A program made the position numbers and the translations under genes. Of a DNA stretch of 64,000 nucleotides, positions 25,861 through 34,929 are shown piece by piece; within the stretch, counting starts at the first letter, position 1; each line of letters opens with the position of its first letter. Source of the DNA: Rhizobium etli 8C-3. Its GTDB lineage: Bacteria; Pseudomonadota; Alphaproteobacteria; Rhizobiales; Rhizobiaceae. A model generated the notes under the pieces. That model had not been told where the DNA came from. It did no database searches and saw only the letters and a list, made by a program, of their open reading frames with translations. Where the stretch lies: positions 1,984,001 through 2,048,000 of the forward strand of contig NZ_CP017244.1 in the NCBI RefSeq assembly GCF_001908375.1, written 5' to 3'.

Positions 25861-26248
25861 GAGTTGGGTAAAGGAAGCTACGCGTTCGCGGCCCAAGTTG
25901 CCCGCAATCTAGAAGAAAATGGTTCGACTTTTTCACGGCCGGGGACATGAATGGCCGGTTATGACCGTCGCCCGTCGGCGGTTGCTCGCAGCGTCGCCCC
26001 CTGCGACTGACTTAACGTCTTGCAAGTCCTGACCATCGACTTCAAGCTGCCCACCGGACGCGGCGACGAGTTCGCCCATGGCGGCGGTCCGGATCCCTGC
26101 GACAAGCCGAAGCCTGTGATTTAGCCGCGGGACATCTTATCGACAACTTAAAGGTGAAGGCGGAAAAATTCCCACTAGCTTGTGGGTCGGTGTCGGATTG
26201 TCGTTCTCTCGTTCGTCCTCTGCTTTGAACAGCACAGGAGAACGGCCG
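25861..26248. other. Gap with an unassigned gene tail and a small dyad
   Basis: A plus-strand frame ending LTIDFKLPTGRGDEFAHGGG with TAG near 26122-26124 may be a gene relic of unknown family. At 26171-26186 CCCAC and GTGGG flank TAGCTT, a small inverted repeat that could be an operator for the NTF2-like gene. CAGGAG precedes the ATG at 26249. Confidence 0.3.
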
Positions 26249-26692
26249 ATGAGCAACGAAACCAAAGTCAATATCGAAGAAGAGGCTATTATCGCCATGC
26301 TAACGATGCGCGCTTCCGCGCTCGGCGAAAAAGATGCCAAGGGCGCACTTTCCTACGAAACCGAGGATTCGGTGGAGTTTTCGCTAGCCCCGCCACTCGT
26401 CTATCACGGCAAGGACGCGTCGGGCCTGCAGGCGTGGTTCAATACCTGGGAAGGTCCGATCGGTGGCGATGTTTGCGATGCCAAGCTAACGGTCGGCGGA
26501 GACGTTGCTTTCTGGAGTGGTCTGACGCGCATGACGGGAACTAAAACTGACGGCACCGAGGTCGATCTTTGGTTTCGTCAAACCCTTGGCCTGGTGAAGC
26601 GCGATGGCCGCTGGATGGTGTCCCACCAACATGCATCCGTGCCGTTCGCCATGGATGGAAGCGGTCGCGCTCTGCTCGATCTCAAACCTTAG
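26249..26692 (+). CDS. SnoaL/NTF2-like domain protein
   Basis: A 147-residue protein of the NTF2-like cone fold (SnoaL or Cif type ketosteroid-isomerase-like). The pattern of an N-terminal helix pair (EEEAIIAMLTMRASALGEKD AKGALSYETEDSVEFSL split by a turn), the DVAFWSGLTRMTGTKTDGTE strand pair and the ending DGRWMVSHQHASVPF is typical. Homologues with the SHQHASVPF ending are annotated as stress- or sigma-factor-associated polyketide-cyclase-like proteins. CAGGAG supports the start, 24 codons inside the longest frame. It stands alone among decayed genes and its ligand or reaction is unknown. Confidence 0.78.
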   Translation: MSNETKVNIEEEAIIAMLTMRASALGEKDAKGALSYETEDSVEFSLAPPLVYHGKDASGLQAWFNTWEGPIGGDVCDAKLTVGGDVAFWSGLTRMTGTKTDGTEVDLWFRQTLGLVKRDGRWMVSHQHASVPFAMDGSGRALLDLKP

Positions 26693-26869
26693 GCGGCGGG
26701 CCGCAGGGTATCGATCGCCACCGCAGTTTAGTATGGGCGTTGGCTACACCGATGCGCACTTGCTGGCATCGGTCCTTCTTGACCAGCGAGCGGCGTTATA
26801 GACGAGAGATAAGCGCCTGCAGGCAGCGGCCGAAAATGCGGGCGCTGCACTTTGCGTACCGGCCAACCT

Positions 26870-27712
26870 GTCCCACTTCGTCCCTGGACCTAATCCAACA
26901 GCTATCCGAGACGCTGGCAGGGCGCATAATCTATTTCGAAATGCCGCCAATCGGTTTGGAAGAGGCCGGGGCGGGCTTCTATCGACATCGACGAGTTGTG
27001 GCTGCGCGGCGGCTTCCCCGATAGCCTGACGGCGGCGACGGATGAGGATAGTTATCTCTAGCGACAGGCATTTGTTCGCAGCTACCTTGAACGCGATGTT
27101 CCGATATTTGCGCCCCGTATGCCAGTCGCGACAATCGGACGGTTTGGACGATGCTCGCCAACGGCCAAGGAAATGCAGCGCGCGGCTTGCCCAAGGTCTG
27201 GGTGTCTCTGCGCCTATGATTGGCCGCTACATAGATCTCCTTGTTGATCTCATGCTGGTTCGCCGACTTCAGCCATGGAGCGGTAATTTTGGCAAGCGTC
27301 CAATTGGTTAAGCGTTCCGATTTCCAGGAGAGCATGTACGAGCCCACTGTCGCGCACATAGATGTTAGGTCATCCCGTCGTTGGACCGAGAAGGTTTTGT
27401 GCTAGAGACGCTTATCCTCGCAGCCGGTCCAGACGTGGCGCCATTCTTCTGCGGGACTGCCGATGGTGCCGAGATCGACCTTGTTATTGAACACGCTGGA
27501 AAGCCTAAGGTGGCAATCGAGGTCAAGCGTGCCAGCGCTCCACAAGCTGAGCGCGGCTTCTTTGTGGCTTGTGACGACTTGGAGATAGAAAACAGGATCG
27601 TCATTGGCGCAGGTGCTGGTGATTATCAGGCGAAGGGTGGGTCAAGGTGCGCACACTGCTGTCGGCTGTGAAAGAGGTCCGGGAAATCCTGAGATCACCG
27701 TTCGCGGCGTAA
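26870..27712 (+). pseudogene. DUF4143-type AAA ATPase remnant
   Basis: The C-terminal two thirds of an ATP-binding protein with DUF4143 can be followed through several frames. Segments in order are LSETLAGRIIYFEMPPIGLE; IDIDELWLRGGFPDSLTAAT with an in-frame TAG at 27059-27061 where RQAFVRSYLERDVPIFAPRM continues; ARLAQGLGVSAPMIGRYIDL; KRSDFQESMYEP; GFVLETLILAAGPDVAPFFC; and VKVRTLLSAVKEVREILRSP ending TAA at 27710-27712. At least four frameshifts and one nonsense mutation are present. The family consists of stand-alone P-loop ATPases of unknown role, frequent in mobile or defence-rich DNA. The N-terminal Walker domain is missing. Confidence 0.8.
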
Positions 27713-27813
27713 GTGTATTTATGGAACACAGCCTTGCAGTCGGTACGACTTGTCTGTGGACACCGCTTTCACGGACAGTCCGTTGGTCATCGAGATAATC
27801 GGAACCTCTCTCC

Positions 27814-28851
27814 TCAAATATTTGCAGCCGTGTAAATGTCAAAGGGAAGCACATTTTGCGTCATTCCACTCGGCTCTCCTTTGTTCATGGCGGCATCTCC
27901 CATAGCGCGCACTAATGTCTCTGTCAGTTGCCGTGCAGGATGCGAAAGGACAACCTTCAGCAGTCCTTCCGCTAAGCCCGCACGCGTTTCGTTCGTCAGT
28001 TCATGGGCCACTACAACCAACCTCTGAGCTGCGGGACCACGGTCCTCCTGTAAGGCTCGCATGACACCTGTCACGCCGCCTCCCGCAACATAAAGGCCTA
28101 CCCAGCGCTCTTGGGACGCTAAGAGTTGCTTGGTGAATTGATACGCAGTCTCAGGCTCCTCCATCGTCGCCAATGTCTCAAGCATTTGGAACTTGGGCGC
28201 GGTTTCGCGGAAATACGACCTGAAGCCCATCTCGCATAGCTCCTGCGCTAGATATCGATGGCTGCCTACGAAGACAGCTACCTCACCAGGCCTTGCGTTG
28301 AGGTGAGCAATGAACCAAGCTGCGGTCCTCCCCTTCTTCGCGCAATCATTCCCTACGAAACCCGCTCTCTCCGGCGCCGATAAGTCAGAGATCATCGTCA
28401 CGACGGGGATGCCGTCAGCGGCAAGGTCGGCAACCGCATGATTGACCTGGGGGTGATCCGACGTAATCATCCCAATCACATCAGCTTCCCGGCTGAGGTC
28501 GTGAATTGCGGCGGCTGCCTTGTCTGGACTGAGGTCGTCCATAAAGCGCACAATTGCTCTCCCATGGGCGTGAGGAAAGGCTTCAACAGACTTCGTCAAT
28601 AGCTCGCTCCACATCTGGTAGAGCTTTCGGTGCTGCTGCTTGAGCAGAAAGCCAAATTTGATCACCGGTTTGTCCGCCTCGATGCGTCGTTTGATCGCCG
28701 TCAGGCCGTGAAACCCGATGCGCTCGGCTGCTTCAAGGACCATTTCAGCCGTTTTTGGCCGCACTGGATGGCGTCCGTTAATGACCCGATCAACAGTAGA
28801 GATCCCCACATTTGCTTCTTTCGCCAGATCGGCAATCGTCGGCCGCGCCAT
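27814..28851 (-). CDS. LacI-family transcriptional regulator
   Basis: A 345-residue regulator. The N-terminal LacI helix-turn-helix and hinge read RPTIADLAKEANVGISTVDR then VINGRHPVRPKTAEMVLEAA. The rest is a periplasmic-binding-protein-like effector domain (VIKFGFLLKQQHRKLYQMWS onward). The open frame runs far upstream, but GGGAG eight bases before the ATG at 28851 and the family N terminus fix the start. It is divergent from the sugar importer operon at 29012 and probably represses it until an inducing sugar or cyclitol binds. The STVDRVINGRHPVR variant is common in rhizobial regulators of inositol- and sugar-type transporters. Confidence 0.92.
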   Translation of the reverse strand: MARPTIADLAKEANVGISTVDRVINGRHPVRPKTAEMVLEAAERIGFHGLTAIKRRIEADKPVIKFGFLLKQQHRKLYQMWSELLTKSVEAFPHAHGRAIVRFMDDLSPDKAAAAIHDLSREADVIGMITSDHPQVNHAVADLAADGIPVVTMISDLSAPERAGFVGNDCAKKGRTAAWFIAHLNARPGEVAVFVGSHRYLAQELCEMGFRSYFRETAPKFQMLETLATMEEPETAYQFTKQLLASQERWVGLYVAGGGVTGVMRALQEDRGPAAQRLVVVAHELTNETRAGLAEGLLKVVLSHPARQLTETLVRAMGDAAMNKGEPSGMTQNVLPFDIYTAANI

Positions 28852-28960
28852 GCCACATTCTCCCATTTCATGAAAGGCACTCTGAACGATTTTGAAAGAA
28901 ACTCCTAGACCGAAATTGACAGAAAATGAAGAAAAAGACATGAAAGCGACATTGAAAAGA

Positions 28961-28972
28961 CGCCAGCTGGCG
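28961..28972. promoter_or_regulatory. 12-bp perfect palindrome, candidate LacI operator
   Basis: CGCCAGCTGGCG lies in the 160-base divergent gap between the LacI gene and the importer operon, 40 bases before the ATPase start. LacI regulators bind such symmetric sites. The sequence around it is A-rich with several GAAA runs that could form promoters in both directions. Confidence 0.35.
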
Positions 28973-29011
28973 CCGGGCTTGGGAGAGCCTGAGGTCTGGA
29001 GGACTATCCAA

Positions 29012-30562
29012 ATGACATTTGCTGGAGGATCGCCGGCGACTACCCCGGCTGCAGCCAAGAGCGAGTATGTCCTTGAAATGCGAGGAATTTCCAAGTCTTT
29101 CCCGGGCGTTCGTGCACTCGATGGTATGAATTTGAGAGTTCGACCAGGCAGCGTGCACGTTCTAGTCGGCGAAAACGGTGCCGGCAAGTCCACCCTGATG
29201 AAGATCCTGAGCGGCATCTACACCATCGATGAAGGTGAGATTTTCTTTCAAGGTGAAAAGCTTGATCACCAAAATGCTGCGGCCGCTTTGGATCGCGGCA
29301 TCTCGATGATCCACCAGGAACTCAGCCCTGTCCTCGACATGACGATCGCCGAGAACATTTTCCTCGGCCGTGAACCGACGGTCGGTAAAACGGGCGTCTT
29401 CGCCTCATTCGTCGACTTCAACCAAATGAATTCCGATACCCAGAAACTTCTCGATCGGTTGGGGCTCAAATATTCCGCCCACGCCAGAATGCGAGATCTT
29501 TCAATCGCTGCCATGCAACTGATCGAAATCGTGAAAGCGATCTCGCGGGACGCGTCACTGGTCATCATGGATGAGCCGACGTCTGCGATCAGCGACACGG
29601 AAGTGGCAATGCTATTCCAGCAGATCGCGGACCTGAAGTCGAACGGCGTCGCGATCATCTATATCACCCATAAAATGGATGAAATTTTCCAGATTGCCGA
29701 CGATATCACCGTCATGCGGGATGGTGAGTTCATCGCGACCGGGCCGTCCACAGACTACACCGAAGCCAAGCTGATCTCTCAAATGGTTGGCCGGACCATT
29801 TCAAGTATCTTCCCGAAAGATGATGTGCCGATTGGCGACGTCGTTCTGTCCCTTGAGAATGTCAGCCGCGCCGGTGTCTTCGAAGATGTCAATCTGACGG
29901 TGCGCGCGGGCGAGATTGTTGGATTGGCAGGATTGATCGGTGCCGGACGAACGGAAGTCGCCCGTGTGATTTTCGGGCTCGACAAGTGCGACGCCGGGAC
30001 TATTCGACTCAATTGCACGCCGATCAAGATCTGCTCTCCGACCGATGCAATTCGGCACGGCATCGCCATGGTTTCGGAGGACCGGAAGGCCGAGGGGCTC
30101 GTACTCTGCCGGTCAGTCGGGGAGAATATTTCTTTGGCCAATCTGAAGAAGTTTGCCTCCGGCTTGTTTATCAGTGAGCGCCAAGAGGAAAGTGCTGCTC
30201 AGCGTATGATCGAGATGCTCAAGATCAAGACGCCGAACACGGAGATGATCGTCGAGAACCTGAGCGGCGGCAATCAGCAAAAGATCGTGCTGGCAAAATG
30301 GCTGTTGGGCGATCTCAAGCTTCTGATCCTGGACGAACCGACGCGTGGGATCGACGTTGGCTCCAAGTCGGAAATCCACAAACTGATGACAGAGTTCGCT
30401 CGCCAAGGCCTGGCGATCATCATGATTTCGTCGGAACTGCCTGAGGTTCTCGGGATGAGCGATCGCGTCGTAGTCATGAGCGAGGGCCGGGTGGCGGGCG
30501 AACTGACAAGAAGCGAGACGACGCAGGAAAATATCATGCGCCTCGCAACCGGAGGACACTGA
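29012..30562 (+). CDS. Sugar ABC transporter ATP-binding protein (RbsA/MglA type)
   Basis: A 516-residue double ATPase of the carbohydrate uptake family 2 group. Domain 1 has Walker A GENGAGKST at 53-61, Q-loop MIHQELSPVLDMTIAENIFL, Walker B VIMDEPTSAI and switch YITHK; the signature is degenerate (DLSIAAMQ). Domain 2 has the RbsA-typical GLIGAGRTE in place of Walker A, EDRKAEGLV, signature NLSGGNQQK, Walker B LILDEPTRGIDVG and ISSELPE. This asymmetry is normal for the family. TGGAGGA nine bases upstream supports the ATG at 29012 rather than 28892. It heads an operon with permease, receptor, dehydrogenase and isomerase. Confidence 0.93.
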   Translation: MTFAGGSPATTPAAAKSEYVLEMRGISKSFPGVRALDGMNLRVRPGSVHVLVGENGAGKSTLMKILSGIYTIDEGEIFFQGEKLDHQNAAAALDRGISMIHQELSPVLDMTIAENIFLGREPTVGKTGVFASFVDFNQMNSDTQKLLDRLGLKYSAHARMRDLSIAAMQLIEIVKAISRDASLVIMDEPTSAISDTEVAMLFQQIADLKSNGVAIIYITHKMDEIFQIADDITVMRDGEFIATGPSTDYTEAKLISQMVGRTISSIFPKDDVPIGDVVLSLENVSRAGVFEDVNLTVRAGEIVGLAGLIGAGRTEVARVIFGLDKCDAGTIRLNCTPIKICSPTDAIRHGIAMVSEDRKAEGLVLCRSVGENISLANLKKFASGLFISERQEESAAQRMIEMLKIKTPNTEMIVENLSGGNQQKIVLAKWLLGDLKLLILDEPTRGIDVGSKSEIHKLMTEFARQGLAIIMISSELPEVLGMSDRVVVMSEGRVAGELTRSETTQENIMRLATGGH

Positions 30563-31572
30563 TGTCGATGGAAACGGCAACCAAAATCGAGAAGGATGGC
30601 GCAAAAGCTTCATCCTCAGCGACCAGCCTGAACTTTGCGCAAATTTACCGCAGGTACGGGACGATGCTGATCTTTATCGGCATCTGTATCCTTGCGTCGC
30701 TCCTGAGCCCCACATTTTTGACTGAAGCCAACTTGACGAACGTGCTTCGCCAGGTCGTGGTCGTCAGTCTGCTCGCCTGCGGTGTCACCTTCATTATTAT
30801 CCTTGGGCATATCGACGTGTCGCTTGGATCCGTCCTCGCACTTTGCGGGGTGATTGCGACAAGTGTCATGGCTATGACGGGAAGCGTCATCCTGGCCGTT
30901 GCTGCCGGCATCGCCGTCGGCATCTTTACAGGCCTTATCAATGGCTTCGTCATCACCTTCTTTCGCATCCCGTCCTTTATTATGACGCTTGCGATGACGA
31001 CAGTCGCTCGCGGTGGGGTCCTGCTCTACACGGGCGGCTCACCGATCACGGGTCTTGGTGACTTCAAAATCATCGGCCAAGGGTCATTTGGACCGATCCC
31101 GATCTCGGTCCTCATTCTGGTCGTCTTTGTGATCGCCTCGTGGGTCTTGCTCAACAAGACAAAGTTCGGGCGATACGTCTATGCGGTCGGCGGCAACGAA
31201 AGGGCGGCCCGTGCCTCTGGCATCAATCCCGACAGCATCGTCGTCAGGGCATTCATCTTCAACGGAATCCTTTGCGCGGTCGCTGGCATCGTCCTCATGT
31301 CACGCATCAATTCTGGACAGCCGGCCGGTGGTGTCGGTTACGAGTTCGATGCGATTACGGCCGTCGTCGTCGGTGGCACCAGCCTCATGGGTGGTACCGG
31401 AACGATCACCGGAACTATCATTGGTGCGATGATCATCGGTGTCATCAACAACATCCTTAATCTCCTAAATGTCAGTTCTTACTGGCAGCAGATCATCAAG
31501 GGACTGATCATTGCGATCGCGGTCATCCTTGATGTTTGGACAAAGTCGGCCCGCAGTAAGAAGAAGGCCTGA
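30562..31572 (+). CDS. Sugar ABC transporter permease (RbsC type)
   Basis: A 336-residue membrane protein with about eight to ten hydrophobic segments, the channel subunit of the ribose-type importer. Family landmarks are LSPTFLTEANLTNVLRQVVV, GVTFIIILGHIDVSLGSVLA, GLINGFVITFFRIPSFIMTL and the late motif GYEFDAITAVVVGGTSLMGG followed by GTGTITGTIIGAMIIGVINN. The ATG shares one base with the ATPase stop (TGATG), so the two are coupled. A stem-loop follows in the gap before the receptor gene (GGCCGC at 31582 and GCGGCC at 31597). Confidence 0.93.
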   Translation: MSMETATKIEKDGAKASSSATSLNFAQIYRRYGTMLIFIGICILASLLSPTFLTEANLTNVLRQVVVVSLLACGVTFIIILGHIDVSLGSVLALCGVIATSVMAMTGSVILAVAAGIAVGIFTGLINGFVITFFRIPSFIMTLAMTTVARGGVLLYTGGSPITGLGDFKIIGQGSFGPIPISVLILVVFVIASWVLLNKTKFGRYVYAVGGNERAARASGINPDSIVVRAFIFNGILCAVAGIVLMSRINSGQPAGGVGYEFDAITAVVVGGTSLMGGTGTITGTIIGAMIIGVINNILNLLNVSSYWQQIIKGLIIAIAVILDVWTKSARSKKKA

Positions 31573-31581
31573 CGCTGTTCA

Positions 31582-31602
31582 GGCCGCACCGCAAACGCGG
31601 CC
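31582..31602 (+). promoter_or_regulatory. Stem-loop before the sugar receptor gene
   Basis: GGCCGC (31582-31587) and GCGGCC (31597-31602) flank a nine-base loop in the 94-base gap between permease and receptor genes. It has no T-run. It may act in message processing so that the receptor transcript accumulates separately. Confidence 0.4.
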
Positions 31603-31666
31603 AGGACCATCTCTGTGTGCGCCAATTGGCGCGTGGACGTGAACTCATTTCAATTGGGAGGACCCT

Positions 31667-32590
31667 ATGAAACTCATCGCTAAACTCGCGCTTGCCTGCG
31701 CAGTCTCGGTTTCCGCTCTGTCTGCTGGTGCAACCTTTGCCGCTGACAAGTTCGTCGTCGGCTACGCTAATATGGCCGACACCGACGTCTTCGTAATGGC
31801 CCGCAAGAACGCCTTCATCGAAGCTGCCAAGTCCGATCCGGCCGTCGAAGTCAACTTCTCCGATGCCAACAACGACGCCAGCAAGCAGCTCGACCAGATC
31901 GACAATTTCATCGCTCAGAAGGTGGATGCCATCGTTGTTGTTCCAGTCGATTATCAGGGTATTGTCCCAGGCGTCGAGAAGGCCAACGCGGCTGGTATCC
32001 CGGTTATTGCGCTCGGCATCCAGTCGGCTGGCGGGAAGTACACCTTCGTCGGTTCCAAGAATATCGACGCGGGCCGTCTTCAGGGCGAATACATGAAGGC
32101 GCACCTGCCGAAGGACGGGAAGATTCTCTATCTCGAAGGCACGCCGGGCCTGTCTCATACGCAGGAACGTAAGAAGGGTTTCGAAGAGGCCCTTGGTCGT
32201 TCCGATGTGACGACTCTCGCCAGCCTGTCGGCGAACTATGACCGAGCCGAAGGCATGAAGGTTACGGAAGATTGGATCCAGAGTTTCCCGGAGTTTGACG
32301 GCATCATCGCCGCCAACGACCAGATGGCGCTCGGTGCTCTCGAAGCTCTCAAAGGTGCCGGCCGTCTCAAGGGCGTCCTGATTTCAGGCGTGGACGGCGT
32401 ACCGGATGCACTGACGGCCATTAAGGCAGGAGAAATGTCCCAGACGATCTTTCAGGATGCTGCTGGCCAGGCAAAGGCCGCCTTTGAGGTTGTCGAAGGC
32501 GTCAAAAAGGGCGAACAGCCGCCGGCTGAGAAACTCGTCCCCTTCGCGTCGATCACCAAGGACAATGTCGACCAATTCACCAAGAAGTAA
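31667..32590 (+). CDS. Sugar ABC substrate-binding protein (RbsB type)
   Basis: A 307-residue periplasmic receptor of the Peripla_BP_4 group. The signal peptide is residues 1-25 (LALACAVSVSALSAGATFA|AD). The mature start KFVVGYANMADTDVFVMARK and the motifs SDANNDASKQLDQIDNFIAQ, KVDAIVVVPVDYQGIVPGVE, ILYLEGTPGLSHTQERKKGF and IIAANDQMALGALEALKGAG define the family. GGGAGG five bases before the ATG is the strongest ribosome site of the operon, fitting the need for excess receptor. The receptor is last of the transporter genes and is followed by a UUCG-type hairpin, then by catabolic genes. Confidence 0.93.
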   Translation: MKLIAKLALACAVSVSALSAGATFAADKFVVGYANMADTDVFVMARKNAFIEAAKSDPAVEVNFSDANNDASKQLDQIDNFIAQKVDAIVVVPVDYQGIVPGVEKANAAGIPVIALGIQSAGGKYTFVGSKNIDAGRLQGEYMKAHLPKDGKILYLEGTPGLSHTQERKKGFEEALGRSDVTTLASLSANYDRAEGMKVTEDWIQSFPEFDGIIAANDQMALGALEALKGAGRLKGVLISGVDGVPDALTAIKAGEMSQTIFQDAAGQAKAAFEVVEGVKKGEQPPAEKLVPFASITKDNVDQFTKK

Positions 32591-32601
32591 TGCCTCCCGA
32601 G

Positions 32602-32629
32602 GCGTGTCGGGAATTCGTTCCCGGCACGC
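32602..32629 (+). promoter_or_regulatory. TTCG-loop stem after the sugar receptor gene
   Basis: GCGTGTCGGGAA (32602-32613) and TTCCCGGCACGC (32618-32629) pair over 12 positions with one G-U, closed by a TTCG tetraloop. It begins 12 bases after the stop codon. It repeats the pattern of hairpins behind other binding-protein genes in this window. Confidence 0.7.
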
Positions 32630-32676
32630 AAATCTTGTTAAATTGCCATCAGCCCTTCCGAAACACAGGAAAAACC

Positions 32677-33681
32677 ATGACAGTTAGAATCGCAGTTATC
32701 GGCGCAGGCCTGATGGGCGCGGATCACGCAAAGATCGTTGCGGAAGAGATGCAGGGCGCGACACTTCAGCTCGTCTGCGACATGGATGAAGCCCGAGCTC
32801 GCGACGTAGCTAACCTGTACGGCGCCGTTGACGTTGTCAGCGACCCCCAAGCCGCAATCAACCGCGATGATGTTGATGCCGTAATTGTGGCAAGCCCCGA
32901 CTTCACGCATGCGCCGCTGTCCCTCGCCTGTATTGCAGCACGAAAAAAAATTCTTTGCGAGAAGCCCCTGTCGCAATCTTCTGACGAGTGCCTGAAGGTG
33001 ATAAAGGCCGAAATAGCTGCCGGCGCCAAATTCGTGCAGATCGGCTTTATGCGCCGTTATGATCAATCCTATGTCGAGATGCAACGGGCTCTCAAAAGTG
33101 GCGCGACCGGCCGCGCTCTGATGATGCACAACTTCCATCGAAACGTGGAAACGCCCGCGTCGGACTTTACAGGTGCCATGGCGATTACCAATTCGGCGCC
33201 GCACGAGTTCGACGTCGTTCGCCATGTGTTGGGAACCGAGTTTGTGTCCATCTCCGCGTTTCAGCCGAGACGATCCGATGCCCTCGTCGCTCCCGTGGTC
33301 ATGGTGCTGGAGACAGCAGATGGCCAGCTTGTAAACATCGAGATCAACAATAACGCGGCCTATGGTTACGATGTCCGCGCCGAGCTCGTCGGTGAGAAAG
33401 CAGCCATTTCGATGAACCAGGTTGCGTTCACGCGCCTCGACCAAGCGCTCGGGCAGCATACCGGATACGACGCCGACTGGCGTGGCCGGTATTTTGACGC
33501 CTATCGGCGGCAGAATCGTGCATTCCTTCGTTTTGTCGAATCCGGAAACTTTCCCGAACTCGCCTCCAGCTGCTGGGATGGATACTGCGCTGCCATTGCC
33601 GCGGAGGCTGGCGTCAAAGCATTAATCACAGGGCGCAAAGTCGCCGTCGAGATGATCAATAAGCCGGAGTTTTACGCATGA
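32677..33681 (+). CDS. Gfo/Idh/MocA oxidoreductase, myo-inositol 2-dehydrogenase-like
   Basis: A 334-residue NAD-dependent dehydrogenase. The Rossmann motif is VIGAGLMGADHAK at 7-19, and the family-defining EKPLSQ is at 95-100, with Lys96 as the expected active-site lysine. Further motifs are VQIGFMRRYDQSY and NSAPHEFDVVRHVLG, which supplies the catalytic His/Asp region. This pattern fits inositol 2-dehydrogenases (IdhA/IolG) and close relatives acting on other cyclitols or sugars. AGGA precedes the ATG at 32677. It overlaps the isomerase gene by four bases, and together with the importer and the iolC relic it points to inositol-like substrate use. Confidence 0.88.
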   Translation: MTVRIAVIGAGLMGADHAKIVAEEMQGATLQLVCDMDEARARDVANLYGAVDVVSDPQAAINRDDVDAVIVASPDFTHAPLSLACIAARKKILCEKPLSQSSDECLKVIKAEIAAGAKFVQIGFMRRYDQSYVEMQRALKSGATGRALMMHNFHRNVETPASDFTGAMAITNSAPHEFDVVRHVLGTEFVSISAFQPRRSDALVAPVVMVLETADGQLVNIEINNNAAYGYDVRAELVGEKAAISMNQVAFTRLDQALGQHTGYDADWRGRYFDAYRRQNRAFLRFVESGNFPELASSCWDGYCAAIAAEAGVKALITGRKVAVEMINKPEFYA

Positions 33682-34637
33682 AATTGGGTTTTGTATCCGA
33701 CAGCCTCGGCGGCTTGCCGCTGACTGAAATGCTCGAACACGCAAAGCGTATGGGCGTGTCGGGCGTCGAGGTCAATACATGCGGCTGGTCGACCGCTCCT
33801 CACTTCAATCTGAAGGCCTTGCTCGGGAATAAGACGGCCCAAAAATCCTTCCTGGAAAAGTTTTCTGAACGGGGCCTCGAGGTGATCAGCCTCAATGCAA
33901 ATGGCAACCCGTTACATCCCACAGACACGATGCAGGGTGAAGGTCTAAAGGATACGATACGTATTGCGGGCGAAATGGGTGTAAAGACCGTATGCACCAT
34001 GTCTGGACTGCCTGCTGGCAGCCCGAACGACACGATGCCGAACTGGGTTGTCTCGTCCTGGCCACCGGAAACACAGGCTATTCTGCGTTATCAATGGGAG
34101 GAAAGGCTCCTTCCCTTCTGGAACGAAATCGTCGCACTTGCGAAGGAAAATGGCGTCGAGCGAATTGCGCTTGAGCTCCATGGCAACCAGTGCGTCTACA
34201 ATGTTCCCTCCCTCTTGAAGCTGCGTCAGGCTGTGGGGCCTATGGTGGGCGCAAATCTGGATCCTTCCCATTTGTTCTGGATGGGCGCGGATCCCCTGAT
34301 CGCAGCAGAGGCGCTAGGGGACGCGATCTATCACGTCCATGCGAAGGATACCATCCTCAACGCCCCCAAGCAGGCCGTAACCGGCCTTTTGGAGAATGGC
34401 AGCCTGATGGACATTCCCGCCCGTAGCTGGTCGTACATCACGCTCGGTTTCGGACATGGGGAGGAATGGTGGCGCCAGTTTTGCTATCGCCTGAAGATGG
34501 CAGGATATGATGGCTGGCTGTCGATCGAACACGAGGACGTGCTTTTGAACTCGCTGGAAGGCTTGGAAAAATCAGTCGCCCTTCTTCAGGGTGTCATGCC
34601 CAGCGCGCCAGCAGACTACCAGCCGCAGGCAATTTAA
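33678..34637 (+). CDS. Sugar phosphate isomerase/epimerase (AP endonuclease family 2 fold)
   Basis: A 319-residue TIM-barrel protein of the xylose-isomerase-like group. Metal-ligand positions are suggested by Glu in IALELHGNQCVYN, Asp/His in VGANLDPSHLFWMGADP, HVHAKDT and Glu in WLSIEHEDVL. Relatives in sugar operons isomerise or epimerise keto-sugars, or act on inosose (IolE, IolI, IolH). The start overlaps the dehydrogenase stop (ATGA), so the enzyme probably takes the dehydrogenase product, for example a keto-inositol. It is the last intact gene of the operon; an iolC fragment follows. Confidence 0.85.
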   Translation: MKLGFVSDSLGGLPLTEMLEHAKRMGVSGVEVNTCGWSTAPHFNLKALLGNKTAQKSFLEKFSERGLEVISLNANGNPLHPTDTMQGEGLKDTIRIAGEMGVKTVCTMSGLPAGSPNDTMPNWVVSSWPPETQAILRYQWEERLLPFWNEIVALAKENGVERIALELHGNQCVYNVPSLLKLRQAVGPMVGANLDPSHLFWMGADPLIAAEALGDAIYHVHAKDTILNAPKQAVTGLLENGSLMDIPARSWSYITLGFGHGEEWWRQFCYRLKMAGYDGWLSIEHEDVLLNSLEGLEKSVALLQGVMPSAPADYQPQAI

Positions 34638-34695
34638 GGAGGGGCGGCCGCCTCCCCGATCATATCATTGAGTTGTCAGCCAGCATCACGAGCTG

Positions 34696-34860
34696 ATGCG
34701 GACCGCAGCGCCACATTGTCTCGCGGTGATCACGCGGGTTGGTAATGAAGATATAGGCCGTTTCATCCGTGAACAGTTGGTGCGTGAGGGCGTCAGTATG
34801 CGAGGTGTTACCCCACCCGATCCGGAAGGATTGACGGCTTGGTCATCCTTGGAAAGGTGG
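34696..34860 (+). pseudogene. iolC-like kinase fragment (5-dehydro-2-deoxygluconokinase)
   Basis: The frame reads LAVITRVGNEDIGRFIREQL VREGVSMRGV across a point near 34727-34816, matching the N-terminal domain of IolC-type PfkB kinases. In the intact family this follows a GG-P-NVAVG sugar-binding motif, missing here. Just after, DPEGLTA in one frame continues as LVILG in the next, so a frameshift is present before homology ends. The 300-residue remainder is gone, replaced by a hairpin at 34894. It indicates that the operon once carried, or recombined with, an inositol catabolic gene set. Confidence 0.7.
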
Positions 34861-34893
34861 GGCAAGCCTTTCGATCTCGAAGAACTGATCCGA

Positions 34894-34929
34894 AAAAGCC
34901 TGCCGCGGGAGGAGGTGCGGCAGGCTTTT
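34894..34929 (+). terminator. Rho-independent terminator
   Basis: Perfect 13-bp arms AAAAGCCTGCCGC (34894-34906) and GCGGCAGGCTTTT (34917-34929) surround a ten-base loop. The 3' arm ends in TTTT. It probably ends the importer/dehydrogenase/isomerase operon and, because the 5' arm begins with AAAA, could also work for the other strand. Confidence 0.85.
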
